Positions 8,665 to 17,220 of a DNA stretch of 64,000 nucleotides are shown one piece after another. The notes below the pieces were generated by a model that worked only from the letters and a program-made list of their open reading frames with translations, ran no database searches and had not been told where the DNA came from. Numbering within the stretch: position 1 is the stretch's first letter; every line of letters starts with the position of its first letter. Both the position numbers and the translations under genes were made by a program. This DNA is from Flavobacterium sedimenticola (lineage in GTDB: Bacteria > Bacteroidota > Bacteroidia > Flavobacteriales > Flavobacteriaceae), in contig NZ_JASGBP010000002.1 in the NCBI RefSeq assembly GCF_030053345.1, positions 186,001 through 250,000 of the forward strand, read 5' to 3'.

Positions 8665-9258
8665 TTAAGGTTTGATGACCTGTCCGGTTACTTTGCCAAA
8701 CACACTTTTGCGAAACATGAATTCCAATTCTTTCATGGTAGTCGGAATCTCTCCCGGGAAATATGGGAAATACTGAGGAGAATTTTCAATAACGGTTGGG
8801 CTAACCGCATTGATACGAATCCCATTTTCCAATTCAATAGCGGCAGCGCGTACAAATCCTTCTACAGCACCGTTGGCCGCAGAAGCATTAGCAAAGTTTA
8901 CTTGCGGTTCGTGCGTTAAAGCACCGGTTATCAGGGTAAAAGAGCCTTTTGAATTGATGTATTTTTGACCGATTAAGACCAAGTTGATTTGTCCCATCAT
9001 TTTGCCTTCCACACCTTGTCTGAATGTAGTGTCGTTCAATTTTGCCCAAGGTCCTACAAATGTGGGACCTGCCGTTGAAATTAAGGCATCAAAGGAGCCT
9101 ACTTGTCGGAACATTTTTTCGATAGATTCCGTTGAAGTAATGTCGGCATCGATATCAGCTCCTTTTGAGGCTACTTTGATTACCTCATGTTCTTTCTCTA
9201 AGGCTTTAGCTAAATAAGTTCCCATGGTGCCGGTAGCGCCTACAATAATGATTTTCAT
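8665..9258 (-). CDS. Short-chain dehydrogenase family protein lacking the usual Tyr-Lys pair
   Basis: A 197-residue Rossmann protein with an N-terminal NAD(P) loop, GATGTMGTYLAKAL, and an AGPTFVGPW block. The region that should contain Y-x3-K reads NFANASAANGAVEGFVRA and has neither residue. This is typical of a compact SDR subfamily of about 200 residues seen in many bacteria. Nucleotide binding is well supported, but catalytic activity is doubtful or works by a different mechanism. A good -7 box (TACCTTTG) lies on the minus strand at 9300-9307, about 40 bases before the ATG. Confidence 0.8.
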   Translation of the reverse strand: MKIIIVGATGTMGTYLAKALEKEHEVIKVASKGADIDADITSTESIEKMFRQVGSFDALISTAGPTFVGPWAKLNDTTFRQGVEGKMMGQINLVLIGQKYINSKGSFTLITGALTHEPQVNFANASAANGAVEGFVRAAAIELENGIRINAVSPTVIENSPQYFPYFPGEIPTTMKELEFMFRKSVFGKVTGQVIKP

Positions 9259-9508
9259 AGTTTTACATTTAAAAATTTTGGAATTTGTTTTTTCTTTGGC
9301 AAAGGTATTTCGGGTAACCGGGCCGTTGTTAGGACAAAAATGGAGTTGAATAGGATTTGTTTAAAATTCGATTAAGAGCAGTACAATTTTTTCACCAAAA
9401 AGCACATAATAAAACGTAAGTGATTTCGACTTTTATCAGATACTATTCCCGGGAATTATGGCTGAAATGGTTTTAAGAGAAGGTCTTTTTTATCCAAAGT
9501 TTAGACTG

Positions 9509-10510
9509 TTAGAATTGTTCCAGTATTCGTTTTTTGCTGGCAGCCATACCGGCTGCAGTTCCCATAGCTACGGCATTGGCAACTGTTCGCATTCGAGTGG
9601 TATTATCACCACAGGCGTATATTCCGTTTACAGTGGTTTCTTGGAAACCATTTACTTTGAGGTATCCATCTTCTGTTAGTGCACATCCTAATGATTCCGG
9701 AATAGTGCAATGCTGCACAAATGGTCGCAGCGAGTACAAGGCGGTTAATGGAGCAGTATTGCCATTTTGGAATACAATTTCTTGTAGATATCCATTATTG
9801 TGGTTCAATTTTACCATTTCGTCTTCCACAATTTGTATATGATGTGCTTCTAATTTTTTAACTTGTTCAGCAGTCAAGGTCGATACGCCGTTTGTGTAAA
9901 TGGTGAGGTCTTTTGTCCAATTGGAAATCATTTTGGAAAGTTCAAAGGCATAATCGCCATTGCCGAGGATTCCGGTTTTGGTATGACGTACTTCGTAGCC
10001 ATGGCAGTACGGACAATGAATGGCAGAAATACCCCAACATTCGGAGAATCCTTCAATATTTGGCATAATATCTTTAATTCCGGTGGCGAAAATAAGTTTG
10101 GCCGCCTGAAATTTTTCGCCGGATTCGGTAGTTATTTCAAAACCGTTTTCGATTTTAGTTCCGGTTGAGGCGATACCATTGTAGAAAGTAACCTTGTCGT
10201 ATTGAGCGACCTGCTGTTTGCCCAATTCGGCTATTCCTTTCGGGGTATTGCCGTCCTGAGTCAGGAAGTTGTGTGAATGCGGGGTTTGCGCATTACAAGG
10301 CTTGCCACTGTCAATCACCAAAACGTTTGTTAAGGCTCTTCCCAAAGCCATGGCCGCGGCTAATCCGGAATAGCTTCCGCCTATAATGATAACATCAAAG
10401 GGTTTGTTGTTTGTTTTCATATCGAAATTTTTAAGCGGAATAGGAAGGGCATAGGCTAACATTCCGAATCCGGTTTGTTTAATGAACGCGCGTCTTGTAG
10501 TCCCGTCCAT
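9509..10510 (-). CDS. Thioredoxin-reductase-like FAD/NAD(P) oxidoreductase with Tat-like leader
   Basis: The start at 10510 gives 333 residues and overlaps the stop of the upstream small gene by one base (TGATG), indicating translational coupling. The leader MDGTTRRAFIKQTGFGMLAY fits the twin-arginine pattern (T-R-R-x-F-x-K), so a folded flavoprotein may be exported. A cytosolic form could start at MKTNNKPFD, 30 codons later. FAD binding is at GGSYSG (about 44-49), the redox pair is CPYC (about Cys166/Cys169), and the C-terminal FAD block is ACGDNTTRMRTVANAVAMG. The HCPYCHGYE context resembles GliT-type dithiol oxidoreductases more than classical TrxB. Confidence 0.8.
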   Translation of the reverse strand: MDGTTRRAFIKQTGFGMLAYALPIPLKNFDMKTNNKPFDVIIIGGSYSGLAAAMALGRALTNVLVIDSGKPCNAQTPHSHNFLTQDGNTPKGIAELGKQQVAQYDKVTFYNGIASTGTKIENGFEITTESGEKFQAAKLIFATGIKDIMPNIEGFSECWGISAIHCPYCHGYEVRHTKTGILGNGDYAFELSKMISNWTKDLTIYTNGVSTLTAEQVKKLEAHHIQIVEDEMVKLNHNNGYLQEIVFQNGNTAPLTALYSLRPFVQHCTIPESLGCALTEDGYLKVNGFQETTVNGIYACGDNTTRMRTVANAVAMGTAAGMAASKKRILEQF

Positions 10511-10731
10511 CACGGTTTGTTTTTGGCCGAAATCTGCCGCATCACAAAATCTATAAACGGTACACCGACAAAGACAATCCAAGGCACTAAAACCAAGGTG
10601 AGTACCAAAGTTCTACCATACAAAGGCAGTGTGGTGAGGGATTCACCAAAGAGGAATAAAAAAAGCGTAATCGACGGATAAATGGCTAACCATATTTTAA
10701 GCGAGGCCATTAGTTTCATTTTTGTTTTCAT
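10510..10731 (-). CDS. Small membrane protein coupled to the flavoprotein gene
   Basis: About 73 residues from the ATG at 10731 (an ATG 15 codons upstream is also open). There are two hydrophobic segments: IWLAIYPSITLFLFLFG and LVLTLVLVPWIVFVGVPFIDFV. This pattern resembles the C-terminal membrane part of some antibiotic-biosynthesis-monooxygenase fusion proteins, but the similarity is from memory and not proof. Its TGA overlaps the ATG of the downstream flavoprotein by one base. The tight coupling suggests a membrane partner, for example an electron donor or anchor, for that enzyme. Function unknown. Confidence 0.65.
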   Translation of the reverse strand: MKTKMKLMASLKIWLAIYPSITLFLFLFGESLTTLPLYGRTLVLTLVLVPWIVFVGVPFIDFVMRQISAKNKP

Positions 10732-10830
10732 ATCGCTGTTGTTTGTATTTTTCAGAAGTTTATTTTTCTTCTGCAAAACTACTTAGCGTTCCATCCTAAG
10801 CGATAGGACAAAAACAAAACACCATGGTAC

Positions 10831-11697
10831 TTATTTTAAATTTTGACGAAAACTTTCCGGAGTTTGGCCGGTGTGCTTTTTGAAGAAGCGGATAAAATAG
10901 GAAGGATCTTCATAGCCTAAGTGAAAGGCAATTTGACTCACCTGATTGGAGGTCGCCAGCAATTGGCGTTTGGCTTCCAGGATGAGGTATTCGTTGATGA
11001 TTTCAGAAGGCGTTTTATGAAGCAGGGTTTTGGTTATCGCACTTAATTGATAGGCTGACAGATGTAAATGATTGGTATAAAAAGGAAGCTGTTTGTGCGT
11101 GATGCTGTGTTGTGCTACCAATGCCATAAACGTTTCCAGTTTTTCCTGCGCATAAGGATTGCCTTTCACGGCGGGAGATTTTTCCGTCTCTTTTTGTTGA
11201 CGAAGCAGTTCAATAAGCAATACGCTCAAATGGGCTTTCATTACTTCCAGATAGCCTTTGGCTTTTCGGTTGGATTCTCGGGCGATATTCGCCAAGAGTT
11301 CTTCCATCTTACGAAATCCTTCCGGTTCAAAGCTGTAGTAATTTTTCTGACTTACTTTAGTCAAATGATTTTGAGACGCGCTGTTGTGGCTGTATAAAAA
11401 GTCGGTTTTAAATTGAAGAATATATCCTCTGCTTTCTTTTGACAGCACTAGTTGATGTACTTGTCCCGGACGCATCACAGCCACACTGCAATCGGTTACG
11501 GGATAATTGACAAAATCAATTTCGTGTCGGCCGCTTCCTTTAGTAAGGAATATGATAAAATAAAAGTCGTGTCGGTGTAATTCCTGTACCAATTCTTCTT
11601 CTTCCATCAGTATTTCAATTGCTCTGATACTGAAATTTCCCGTGAGTTGTGGCTCTTTGGTACATTCGTGAAGTTGTTTTACCGGGATATTTTTCAT
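10831..11697 (-). CDS. AraC family transcriptional regulator
   Basis: A 288-residue regulator with an N-terminal cupin-like sensor (LHRHDFYFIIFLTKGSGRHEIDF) and a C-terminal double HTH. The second HTH has the classic ISQIAFHLGYEDPSYFIRFFKKHTGQTPESFR pattern (shown here as QIAFHLGYEDPSYF). It lies 54 bases downstream of the end of no shared operon gene and is read away from the small membrane protein/flavoprotein pair on the same strand, so it may control them. The inducer is unknown. Confidence 0.85.
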   Translation of the reverse strand: MKNIPVKQLHECTKEPQLTGNFSIRAIEILMEEEELVQELHRHDFYFIIFLTKGSGRHEIDFVNYPVTDCSVAVMRPGQVHQLVLSKESRGYILQFKTDFLYSHNSASQNHLTKVSQKNYYSFEPEGFRKMEELLANIARESNRKAKGYLEVMKAHLSVLLIELLRQQKETEKSPAVKGNPYAQEKLETFMALVAQHSITHKQLPFYTNHLHLSAYQLSAITKTLLHKTPSEIINEYLILEAKRQLLATSNQVSQIAFHLGYEDPSYFIRFFKKHTGQTPESFRQNLK

Positions 11698-11725
11698 AGG
11701 CTACAGAAAATCATATCAAAGATAG

Positions 11726-12109
11726 TTAAAGTTTTATCAGCATCTGAATCGGGGGTGTCTTTTGAATAGTATTCTCTAAAGGGAAAAAAGCATCGGTATT
11801 GGTACTTTCGGTAATGCTGTTGTTTTCCAAAATCGTTCTTTCTATTTCGCTTTGTGTTTTATCGTTCGTTATGTTTCCGATGATTTTTCGATCTTCCGCT
11901 ATGACTTCATCTATCGTTTTTTTATAAGGCGTCATCAGACTTATGGCAGTGTTGTCATCCGAGTATACTTCCGGTTTTTTAAACTTTTCCGAGTTCCATT
12001 TTATGGAGTTCTTCAGGCTATGGTTTGCCCGCGGGATTATTGTATTTGCGTGAGTTGCATTAATGCTGACAACAGCTAAAAAGGTGTAATAAATACATAT
12101 TGCTTTCAT
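11726..12109 (-). CDS. Hypothetical secreted protein
   Basis: I do not recognise this 127-residue protein. It has a likely signal peptide (MKAICIYYTFLAVVSINATHA) and a short, charged mature part with a helical stretch KKTIDEVIAEDRKIIGN followed by SEIERTILENNSITE. No cysteines or catalytic motifs are seen in the mature part. It lies 28 bases upstream of the AraC-type regulator on the same strand and could share its transcript. Small secreted proteins of this kind are common in Flavobacteria without known function. Confidence 0.6.
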   Translation of the reverse strand: MKAICIYYTFLAVVSINATHANTIIPRANHSLKNSIKWNSEKFKKPEVYSDDNTAISLMTPYKKTIDEVIAEDRKIIGNITNDKTQSEIERTILENNSITESTNTDAFFPLENTIQKTPPIQMLIKL

Positions 12110-12214
12110 GATTCATGTTTTTAAATGGTGAAACGTATGGCAAAGAATAGGTAATCAAGAGTTTCGAGGAAGATATCGGAGCAAAAAGGGCAATAGTTCT
12201 TGAATAGCCATTTA

Positions 12215-13396
12215 CTAATTGTAATCAAGAGTGATTTTTACAATATTGGCATAATGAGCTCCGTACTGTTCTTTAATGTTGTTAAGGCATTGATCTATAA
12301 TATACTCCTTTGGATTTTGTTTGACTAATTCGAATTCTTTAAAGTAATTTTCATCCTCGGCCGAAAGCAGTTCCGGCATTACTACGTGTATTTCATCGGT
12401 TTTCGGGTCTACTATATTGTCTCCGGTATGGATAAATGTCAGTCCGTATTGGGTTTTAACGATACTGTCTTGTAGTGTAAAAGTTTTGTATGCTTTGGGA
12501 AAGGTTCGGCTGTAGGTATCCAACATGCCGGCAAATCGCAATTCATTGAGTCCGTTGTGCAATAAAAGCCCTAACTTTTTTCTTTTGGAAAAGATGACTC
12601 TTCTGACGATGGACATTTTGTTGCCAAAAGTCAAGGCGATACTATGGTGCTTCATTCTGATCTCGTCATGCGGATAGTTAATTTGAGCGGCTACTTTAGT
12701 CATCACTTCTTTACCCAATAATTGCTCTACAATCAACAGGCTGCCTTCAACAGCGTTTGATACTCCGGCTGTACTGTAGAGGTTTCCGCTTTGTGTTACC
12801 GTTACATTCTGTGTCCAAATTGGTTTGTCAAAGTGTTTTTTTACCGCGTTGTAATCCGTGGCATGAGCGGTAATCGGTTTGCCGTCGTAGAGTCCGGTTG
12901 CGGCGGCAGTAGTCGCCCCATCGCAAATCGAAATCAGTTTGGTTGTTGGCGTCATATGATTTTTGATAAAACGCAGGATTACCGGGTCTTGGTTGTCATC
13001 TCTGGCCGAAAGGGCTGGAATCACTATTACCGCTGCCTGAAGGTTTCGTTTTTCGACTTCTTCAAAAGTCAGTTGCGGCAATACAAACAAATCTTTCTTT
13101 AACGGAATCGGAGTTTCGTTTTTGGCTACGATGAATACATTGAGTTGTTCGGTGGCGTTGAAGACATAAAAAGGAGCCAGCATGTCAAACAATTCGGTTT
13201 GTTGGTTATCGGCGATTATAAAGACCGTTTTTTTGCGGTCATCTATTGTCGGGTTCTTCCAATTGGTTATTTTTTTTCCTTGATACGGTGGGTTTTGGCC
13301 AAAAGTAAGCACCGGTTGCAGCATAGTTACTGCCAAAGCGAGAAGGATCAATGCGGAGGAAATGGTAATCATCAATACTTTTTTAATTCTTTTCAT
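12215..13396 (-). CDS. Membrane-anchored DJ-1/PfpI family protein
   Basis: A 393-residue protein with one N-terminal membrane segment (about residues 8-28) followed by a DJ-1/PfpI domain. The nucleophile elbow reads SICDGATTAAATGLYDGKPI with Cys158, preceded by the AAVIVIPAL strand. The family includes GlxA-type sensors, glyoxalases and amidases. The last 150 residues are an extension of unknown role. Because it is anchored and lacks an HTH, it cannot be a regulator itself. It lies next to a GlxA-type DJ-1/AraC regulator (13567) on the same strand, separated by a terminator, which suggests a functional link. Confidence 0.75.
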   Translation of the reverse strand: MKRIKKVLMITISSALILLALAVTMLQPVLTFGQNPPYQGKKITNWKNPTIDDRKKTVFIIADNQQTELFDMLAPFYVFNATEQLNVFIVAKNETPIPLKKDLFVLPQLTFEEVEKRNLQAAVIVIPALSARDDNQDPVILRFIKNHMTPTTKLISICDGATTAAATGLYDGKPITAHATDYNAVKKHFDKPIWTQNVTVTQSGNLYSTAGVSNAVEGSLLIVEQLLGKEVMTKVAAQINYPHDEIRMKHHSIALTFGNKMSIVRRVIFSKRKKLGLLLHNGLNELRFAGMLDTYSRTFPKAYKTFTLQDSIVKTQYGLTFIHTGDNIVDPKTDEIHVVMPELLSAEDENYFKEFELVKQNPKEYIIDQCLNNIKEQYGAHYANIVKITLDYN

Positions 13397-13489
13397 GTTT
13401 AACTGGTTTTAGATGTTTTGATGATGCAAAGATGCCACCGTTATTTCAAGCGAAAATGCCATTTTGATGTCGGATACGGACAACATAAA

Positions 13490-13522
13490 AAATGTCCCCA
13501 TTATAGAATTACGGGGACATTT
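13490..13522 (-). terminator. Terminator after the GlxA-type regulator
   Basis: The arms AAATGTCCCC and GGGGACATTT pair over 10 bases with a 13-base loop. On the minus strand the stem is followed by a run of T. It separates the regulator at 13567-14487 from the DJ-1 gene downstream. Confidence 0.7.
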
Positions 13523-13566
13523 CAAATGATGTTGTTCGGGAGGATGTTCGCTGTTGTAGGGGCCTG

Positions 13567-14487
13567 TTACGGATTGCTTTTCAAAATGCGTTGCAGTTGT
13601 CGGGCTGTTTTAAAGCCACATTGTGCTGCAATGTATTCGATGGTATATTCCGGATTGTTAACCAACGTTTTAGCAAATTCCACCCGCAATAATGTGAGGT
13701 ATTCTATGATGGTAGTGCCGGTCTTTTCTTTGAAAACGCGACTCAGGTTTCGCGGACTCATAGCTACCAAATCGGCTAATTCTTCTATACTATTATTGCC
13801 CGAAAGGTTGTTAATCATATAATCTTGAACTTCGTGTATCTTGGGATGAATGTGATTTCGATAATCGAGGTAAATACTTTTTTGGGTATGATTGTCATTA
13901 CGACGATAATACACTACCAAGCCGCGGGCTACTTTGTGGGTAAAGAATGCCCCTTTTAATTCTTCTAAAATAAAGAGTGCCAAGTCGATTCCCGAGCTGA
14001 TGCCGGCGCTGGTGTACACGTGGTTACTCTTTTTAAACAAGACATCGGTAAGTACTTTGGCCTTAGGAAATCGGGTTTGTAATTGTTCAATTCTTCGCCA
14101 GTGTGTGGTACATTCGGTATCGTTTAGCAAACCGGCTTCACCCAAGGCAAAAGCCCCATTACAAACAGAGCACACTAGTATTTTGTTGTTGGATTGTTCC
14201 TTTATCCATCCGAAAAAATCTTTTTCGGCTCTGAAAGCAATGGAGTCGACATAATCGAAACTCATCCCCGGCATAAAAATATAATCACCTTCTTTCAGCT
14301 TGGCCTGACTATAGTGTGCCACATTGCTGAAGGCTAAGCCCGAATTGCTTATGGTTTCCTGCGAATAGGTATAGTATTCGAGTTGTACTTCAAACCCGTA
14401 AAATCGGGCTTCGGTGAATACTTGTAACGGTCCCGACAAATCTAAGATTTCTACTGAGGGTGGAATTATAAAAGCAATTTTTCTCAT
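13567..14487 (-). CDS. GlxA-type transcriptional regulator (DJ-1/PfpI plus AraC HTH)
   Basis: A 306-residue fusion of a DJ-1/PfpI sensor domain (1 to about 180) and an AraC-type double HTH (about 210-306). The elbow VCSVCNGAFALGEAGLL has Cys109, followed by TECTTHW. The HTH includes SIEELADLVAMSPRNLSRVF and YIAAQCGFKTARQLQRIL. GlxA-type regulators respond to small metabolites such as amino-acid derivatives. The neighbouring gene at 12215 has the same sensor fold without HTH, so the two may sense related compounds. Confidence 0.88.
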   Translation of the reverse strand: MRKIAFIIPPSVEILDLSGPLQVFTEARFYGFEVQLEYYTYSQETISNSGLAFSNVAHYSQAKLKEGDYIFMPGMSFDYVDSIAFRAEKDFFGWIKEQSNNKILVCSVCNGAFALGEAGLLNDTECTTHWRRIEQLQTRFPKAKVLTDVLFKKSNHVYTSAGISSGIDLALFILEELKGAFFTHKVARGLVVYYRRNDNHTQKSIYLDYRNHIHPKIHEVQDYMINNLSGNNSIEELADLVAMSPRNLSRVFKEKTGTTIIEYLTLLRVEFAKTLVNNPEYTIEYIAAQCGFKTARQLQRILKSNP

Positions 14488-14619
14488 AGGGTATGCGTTG
14501 CATTAGATTGTAAAAGTAGCGGGCTGATGTCGGTTCTGTGAGACAGTTGTACGTCACATCCTGACACGTAGTATTTTTTACTTTTACGTTATGTTAAATG
14601 TAGGCAATAAACCGCAAAC

Positions 14620-14835
14620 TCAGTCCAATATTTCACACGAATAGCCTAAACGGTTTAAATACGACATGATGTATTTGTTTTTGTACTTATCGGTTCCTTC
14701 AATCCTTAAAATTTTATCACAGTCTTCCAAATCAAAATTGATTTTAGCATTGTTTAATTTCTTAGTCAGTGATGTCACTATACGATTGGCTTCTTTGGGC
14801 CATTGTACATTTGTTTTAAATACTTCTACTTTCAT
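14620..14835 (-). CDS. Small protein, HMA/ferredoxin-like fold predicted
   Basis: A 71-residue protein that reads as beta-alpha-beta-beta-alpha-beta (KVEVFKTNV, then helix, then KINFDLED, ILRIEGTD, helix, YSCEILD). This is like a heavy-metal-associated domain, but the metal-binding CxxC loop is absent, so metal transport is not supported. Its start overlaps the end of the upstream DUF6010-like gene by 20 bases, so the two are probably cotranslated. Function unknown. Confidence 0.65.
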   Translation of the reverse strand: MKVEVFKTNVQWPKEANRIVTSLTKKLNNAKINFDLEDCDKILRIEGTDKYKNKYIMSYLNRLGYSCEILD

Positions 14836-15229
14836 TGGATGTAGTATCTTTTTGTTTGATATACTTAAAAATAAGATAGGTGCCTACTGTAAAATCGAGT
14901 GACAAACAAAACCAATCATAATGGGGCGGTAGTAAAGCCGGATCTTGCCAAAGATTGTAACTGATATCCCAAAGGCCGTGCAAAAAATAGCCCATTGCCA
15001 AAATATAAGGACTTTTGGTGAGTCCGTAATAGGCAATAAACAAAAAGACAATGGCCTGAACAGAGGCGATACAAGCTGTGGGTAAATGCGTCCATGTGAA
15101 GCCCACATACAAAAAGCCGATACCGGCTAACGATAGGGCATAAATACTGTTTTTGTGGAATTGTTTTTGCCATTCAAAAAGAACAATTTGCAATAAAGCT
15201 CCGGCTATTCCGATACTGATGGGTGTCAT
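14816..15229 (-). CDS. DUF6010-like membrane protein
   Basis: A 137-residue protein with four or five hydrophobic segments. It has the pattern FLYVGFTWTHLP near the middle and GYFLHGLWDISYNLW followed by LPPHYDWFCLSLDFTVGTYL near the end. I associate this with the DUF6010 family from memory. Its role is unknown. It overlaps the small gene at 14620 by 20 bases and is the first gene of that pair. The intergenic stretch 15230-15357 on its upstream side shows no clear operator. Confidence 0.65.
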   Translation of the reverse strand: MTPISIGIAGALLQIVLFEWQKQFHKNSIYALSLAGIGFLYVGFTWTHLPTACIASVQAIVFLFIAYYGLTKSPYILAMGYFLHGLWDISYNLWQDPALLPPHYDWFCLSLDFTVGTYLIFKYIKQKDTTSNESRSI

Positions 15230-15357
15230 TTTTTACTTTTTTGTGGTTTTGATGTGACAAAAGTAGCGTTCTGTTTTACCTTAAAAGTGACAAGTGAGCG
15301 TCATATCAGGACAGCTTGTTTTCGGATTACTTTTTCCGGTAAATGGGATGGTAACTT

Positions 15358-16245
15358 TCAGATTTGCAACAACAAATCGCTATCAAGTCTTATAAAATGA
15401 ATTTCACCGGTAAGCATGGCCGGGACAATCAGCACATCCTTGTAAATGATAAAATCGGCCGGTCCGCCGACAGGCAATGCGGTAATTTTTTTGGATCGTT
15501 GTGAGCCAAAGATATCCCATACCATTACCATTCCTTTATTTTCGAAGCTTACCCAGTTGGAAGCTACCAACATATCTTTATAAATGGCAAGACCATCATA
15601 GTATCCTTCGAGGTTGGTTAGTTTGGTAAAGGTATTCGTTGTTAAATCGATATACCCCAATACTCCGTTGGGTTTGTTGTCTGATCCGAATCCGTTGACA
15701 TACAAACGGCTTGCTTTTTTGTGGCAAAACAAGCCATTAATGCCTGCTATTTCCGGTGCAATCTTAATTTCGACAACAGTTTTGTCCGTCAAATTTATTT
15801 TGAAAAGCTTGTTTTTATCGGTCGCCGAAACAAAAAGCGTATGGTTGTCCCACACTGCTATATCGTTGAGAAAAGCGGTGTGATTAGCCATACTGATTTC
15901 ATATACCTTTTGACCGTTTTTGAGATTGATGGCAATGATGCGATCGATGTCATTGACAAAGAGGATTTCTTTGTGAATGGCTAATCCTTTGGGAGCATGT
16001 AATGTTTCGGGGTAGATATTGGGGGCAATAATGTTTCCTCTTTTGTCGAGTTTGATGATTTTGCCGTCGCCATCTTTGGCAACAGGAAGCAATTCTTTAC
16101 CGATATCGGCAGCATAAATATAGGTACCATCGGTTGCGATACTTTCGATATGGCCGAAACCGCTAATGGTTTTGGTGTTTTGAGCTTCGAGACAAAGCGG
16201 AATTCCTAAAAGGAAAAGGCTAACTATTCTTTTTGAATTTTTCAT
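15358..16245 (-). CDS. Secreted beta-propeller (SMP-30/NHL-like) protein
   Basis: A 295-residue protein with a signal peptide (ending CLEAQ) and repeated blades such as HIESIATDGTYIYAADIG, HAPKGLAIHKEILFVNDID and NGLFCHKKASRLYVNGFG. The fold fits the SMP-30/gluconolactonase or NHL-type propellers. No clear metal-site triad could be fixed by eye, so lactonase activity is unproven. It is the last gene of the TetR-led run, 10 bases after the ketopantoate-reductase-like gene. Confidence 0.75.
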   Translation of the reverse strand: MKNSKRIVSLFLLGIPLCLEAQNTKTISGFGHIESIATDGTYIYAADIGKELLPVAKDGDGKIIKLDKRGNIIAPNIYPETLHAPKGLAIHKEILFVNDIDRIIAINLKNGQKVYEISMANHTAFLNDIAVWDNHTLFVSATDKNKLFKINLTDKTVVEIKIAPEIAGINGLFCHKKASRLYVNGFGSDNKPNGVLGYIDLTTNTFTKLTNLEGYYDGLAIYKDMLVASNWVSFENKGMVMVWDIFGSQRSKKITALPVGGPADFIIYKDVLIVPAMLTGEIHFIRLDSDLLLQI

Positions 16246-16255
16246 GGTTGTATTA

Positions 16256-17215
16256 TTAACATGTTAATGATGGATATTTTAATTGAAGTTGTGCGTAAGC
16301 ACTTTGGTAATACGGTATCGAAATTTGATGCTTTTGCGCTTCGGCTATCACATCGAGCACCAAAGCTTTTATTTCGGTTGGTTTGCCTCTCTTAAGATCT
16401 AACAGAAAAGATGATTTTGCCTCGCCTTTGAACCGGGTTAAGAGGGTAATGTTGTGCAATATGGTTTGGTCATCAACAGGAATATTTTTGCCACGTGCCA
16501 GTTGCATTAGTTCGTCGGTAAGGTTCAGGTATAAATATTCCGACTCTTGGGATTCCGTGATTTCGGCAAAGGTGATATCAAATAAGGCCGTTACCACTGC
16601 AGCGGGAGATGCAAACAGGAATTTTTTCCACAATACAGCTTCGGTATTGGTGGTGTATTGGGCATTGATATTGGCGTAATTCAGGATTTTTGCGATTTGT
16701 TCGCCTTTAGGGGTAAAGGTGTTATTGGTGCCAAAGTACCATATTCCCGGTCCGCTGAGGTGTACCACTTTTCCCGGTTTTTGTACACTTGAGGAAATGT
16801 AAATGGCGCCTTCCATGAGGAGAGCTCCCTCGGGTAAGAATGGCAATATATCGGTTCTTCCGGTAATGGTGTTTTGGGTGGTCAACACTGTGGTATCACC
16901 CGAAATACAATGGGCGTATTCCCTAATTGCTTCGGCAGCGGCAAAAGATTTGGTAGTTAAAATTAAGATGTCTATCAAACCAATTTCTCTTGGATTGGAC
17001 GCAACTACATGAGGTTTACTCCGGTAAGTGATTTCATTGGAATGCCATTCCAATCCTTTTTCCGAAATGGTTTGTAACTGAGCACCCCGCGTAATGAATA
17101 TGATTTCTATTTGGTCGTGTTCGGCATAATGGTGTGCCAGTTTGCCTCCTAAGTAGCCGCCAATTCCACCGATTCCGAGTATGGCGATTCGTATCTTTTT
17201 ACTATTTGACTTCAT
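16256..17215 (-). CDS. Ketopantoate reductase family protein (ApbA/PanE-like)
   Basis: A 319-residue NADP-dependent reductase. The N-terminal loop is GIGGIGGYLGGKLAHHY, and the catalytic lysine region is LWKKFLFASPAAVVTALF. The C-terminal half has the helical pattern SSFLLDLKRGKPTEIKALVLDV typical of PanE. The classical reaction is reduction of 2-dehydropantoate to pantoate in CoA synthesis. Several paralogues in bacteria act on other 2-keto acids, and its place inside a TetR-controlled run with DinB and thiolase genes suggests a catabolic or stress role. Spacing to its neighbours is 5 and 10 bases. Confidence 0.82.
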   Translation of the reverse strand: MKSNSKKIRIAILGIGGIGGYLGGKLAHHYAEHDQIEIIFITRGAQLQTISEKGLEWHSNEITYRSKPHVVASNPREIGLIDILILTTKSFAAAEAIREYAHCISGDTTVLTTQNTITGRTDILPFLPEGALLMEGAIYISSSVQKPGKVVHLSGPGIWYFGTNNTFTPKGEQIAKILNYANINAQYTTNTEAVLWKKFLFASPAAVVTALFDITFAEITESQESEYLYLNLTDELMQLARGKNIPVDDQTILHNITLLTRFKGEAKSSFLLDLKRGKPTEIKALVLDVIAEAQKHQISIPYYQSAYAQLQLKYPSLTC

Positions 17216-17220
17216 AGGTA

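Noticed and set aside
14620..14835. Heavy-metal-binding (HMA) domain protein
   Set aside because: The fold fits but the CxxC metal loop is absent.
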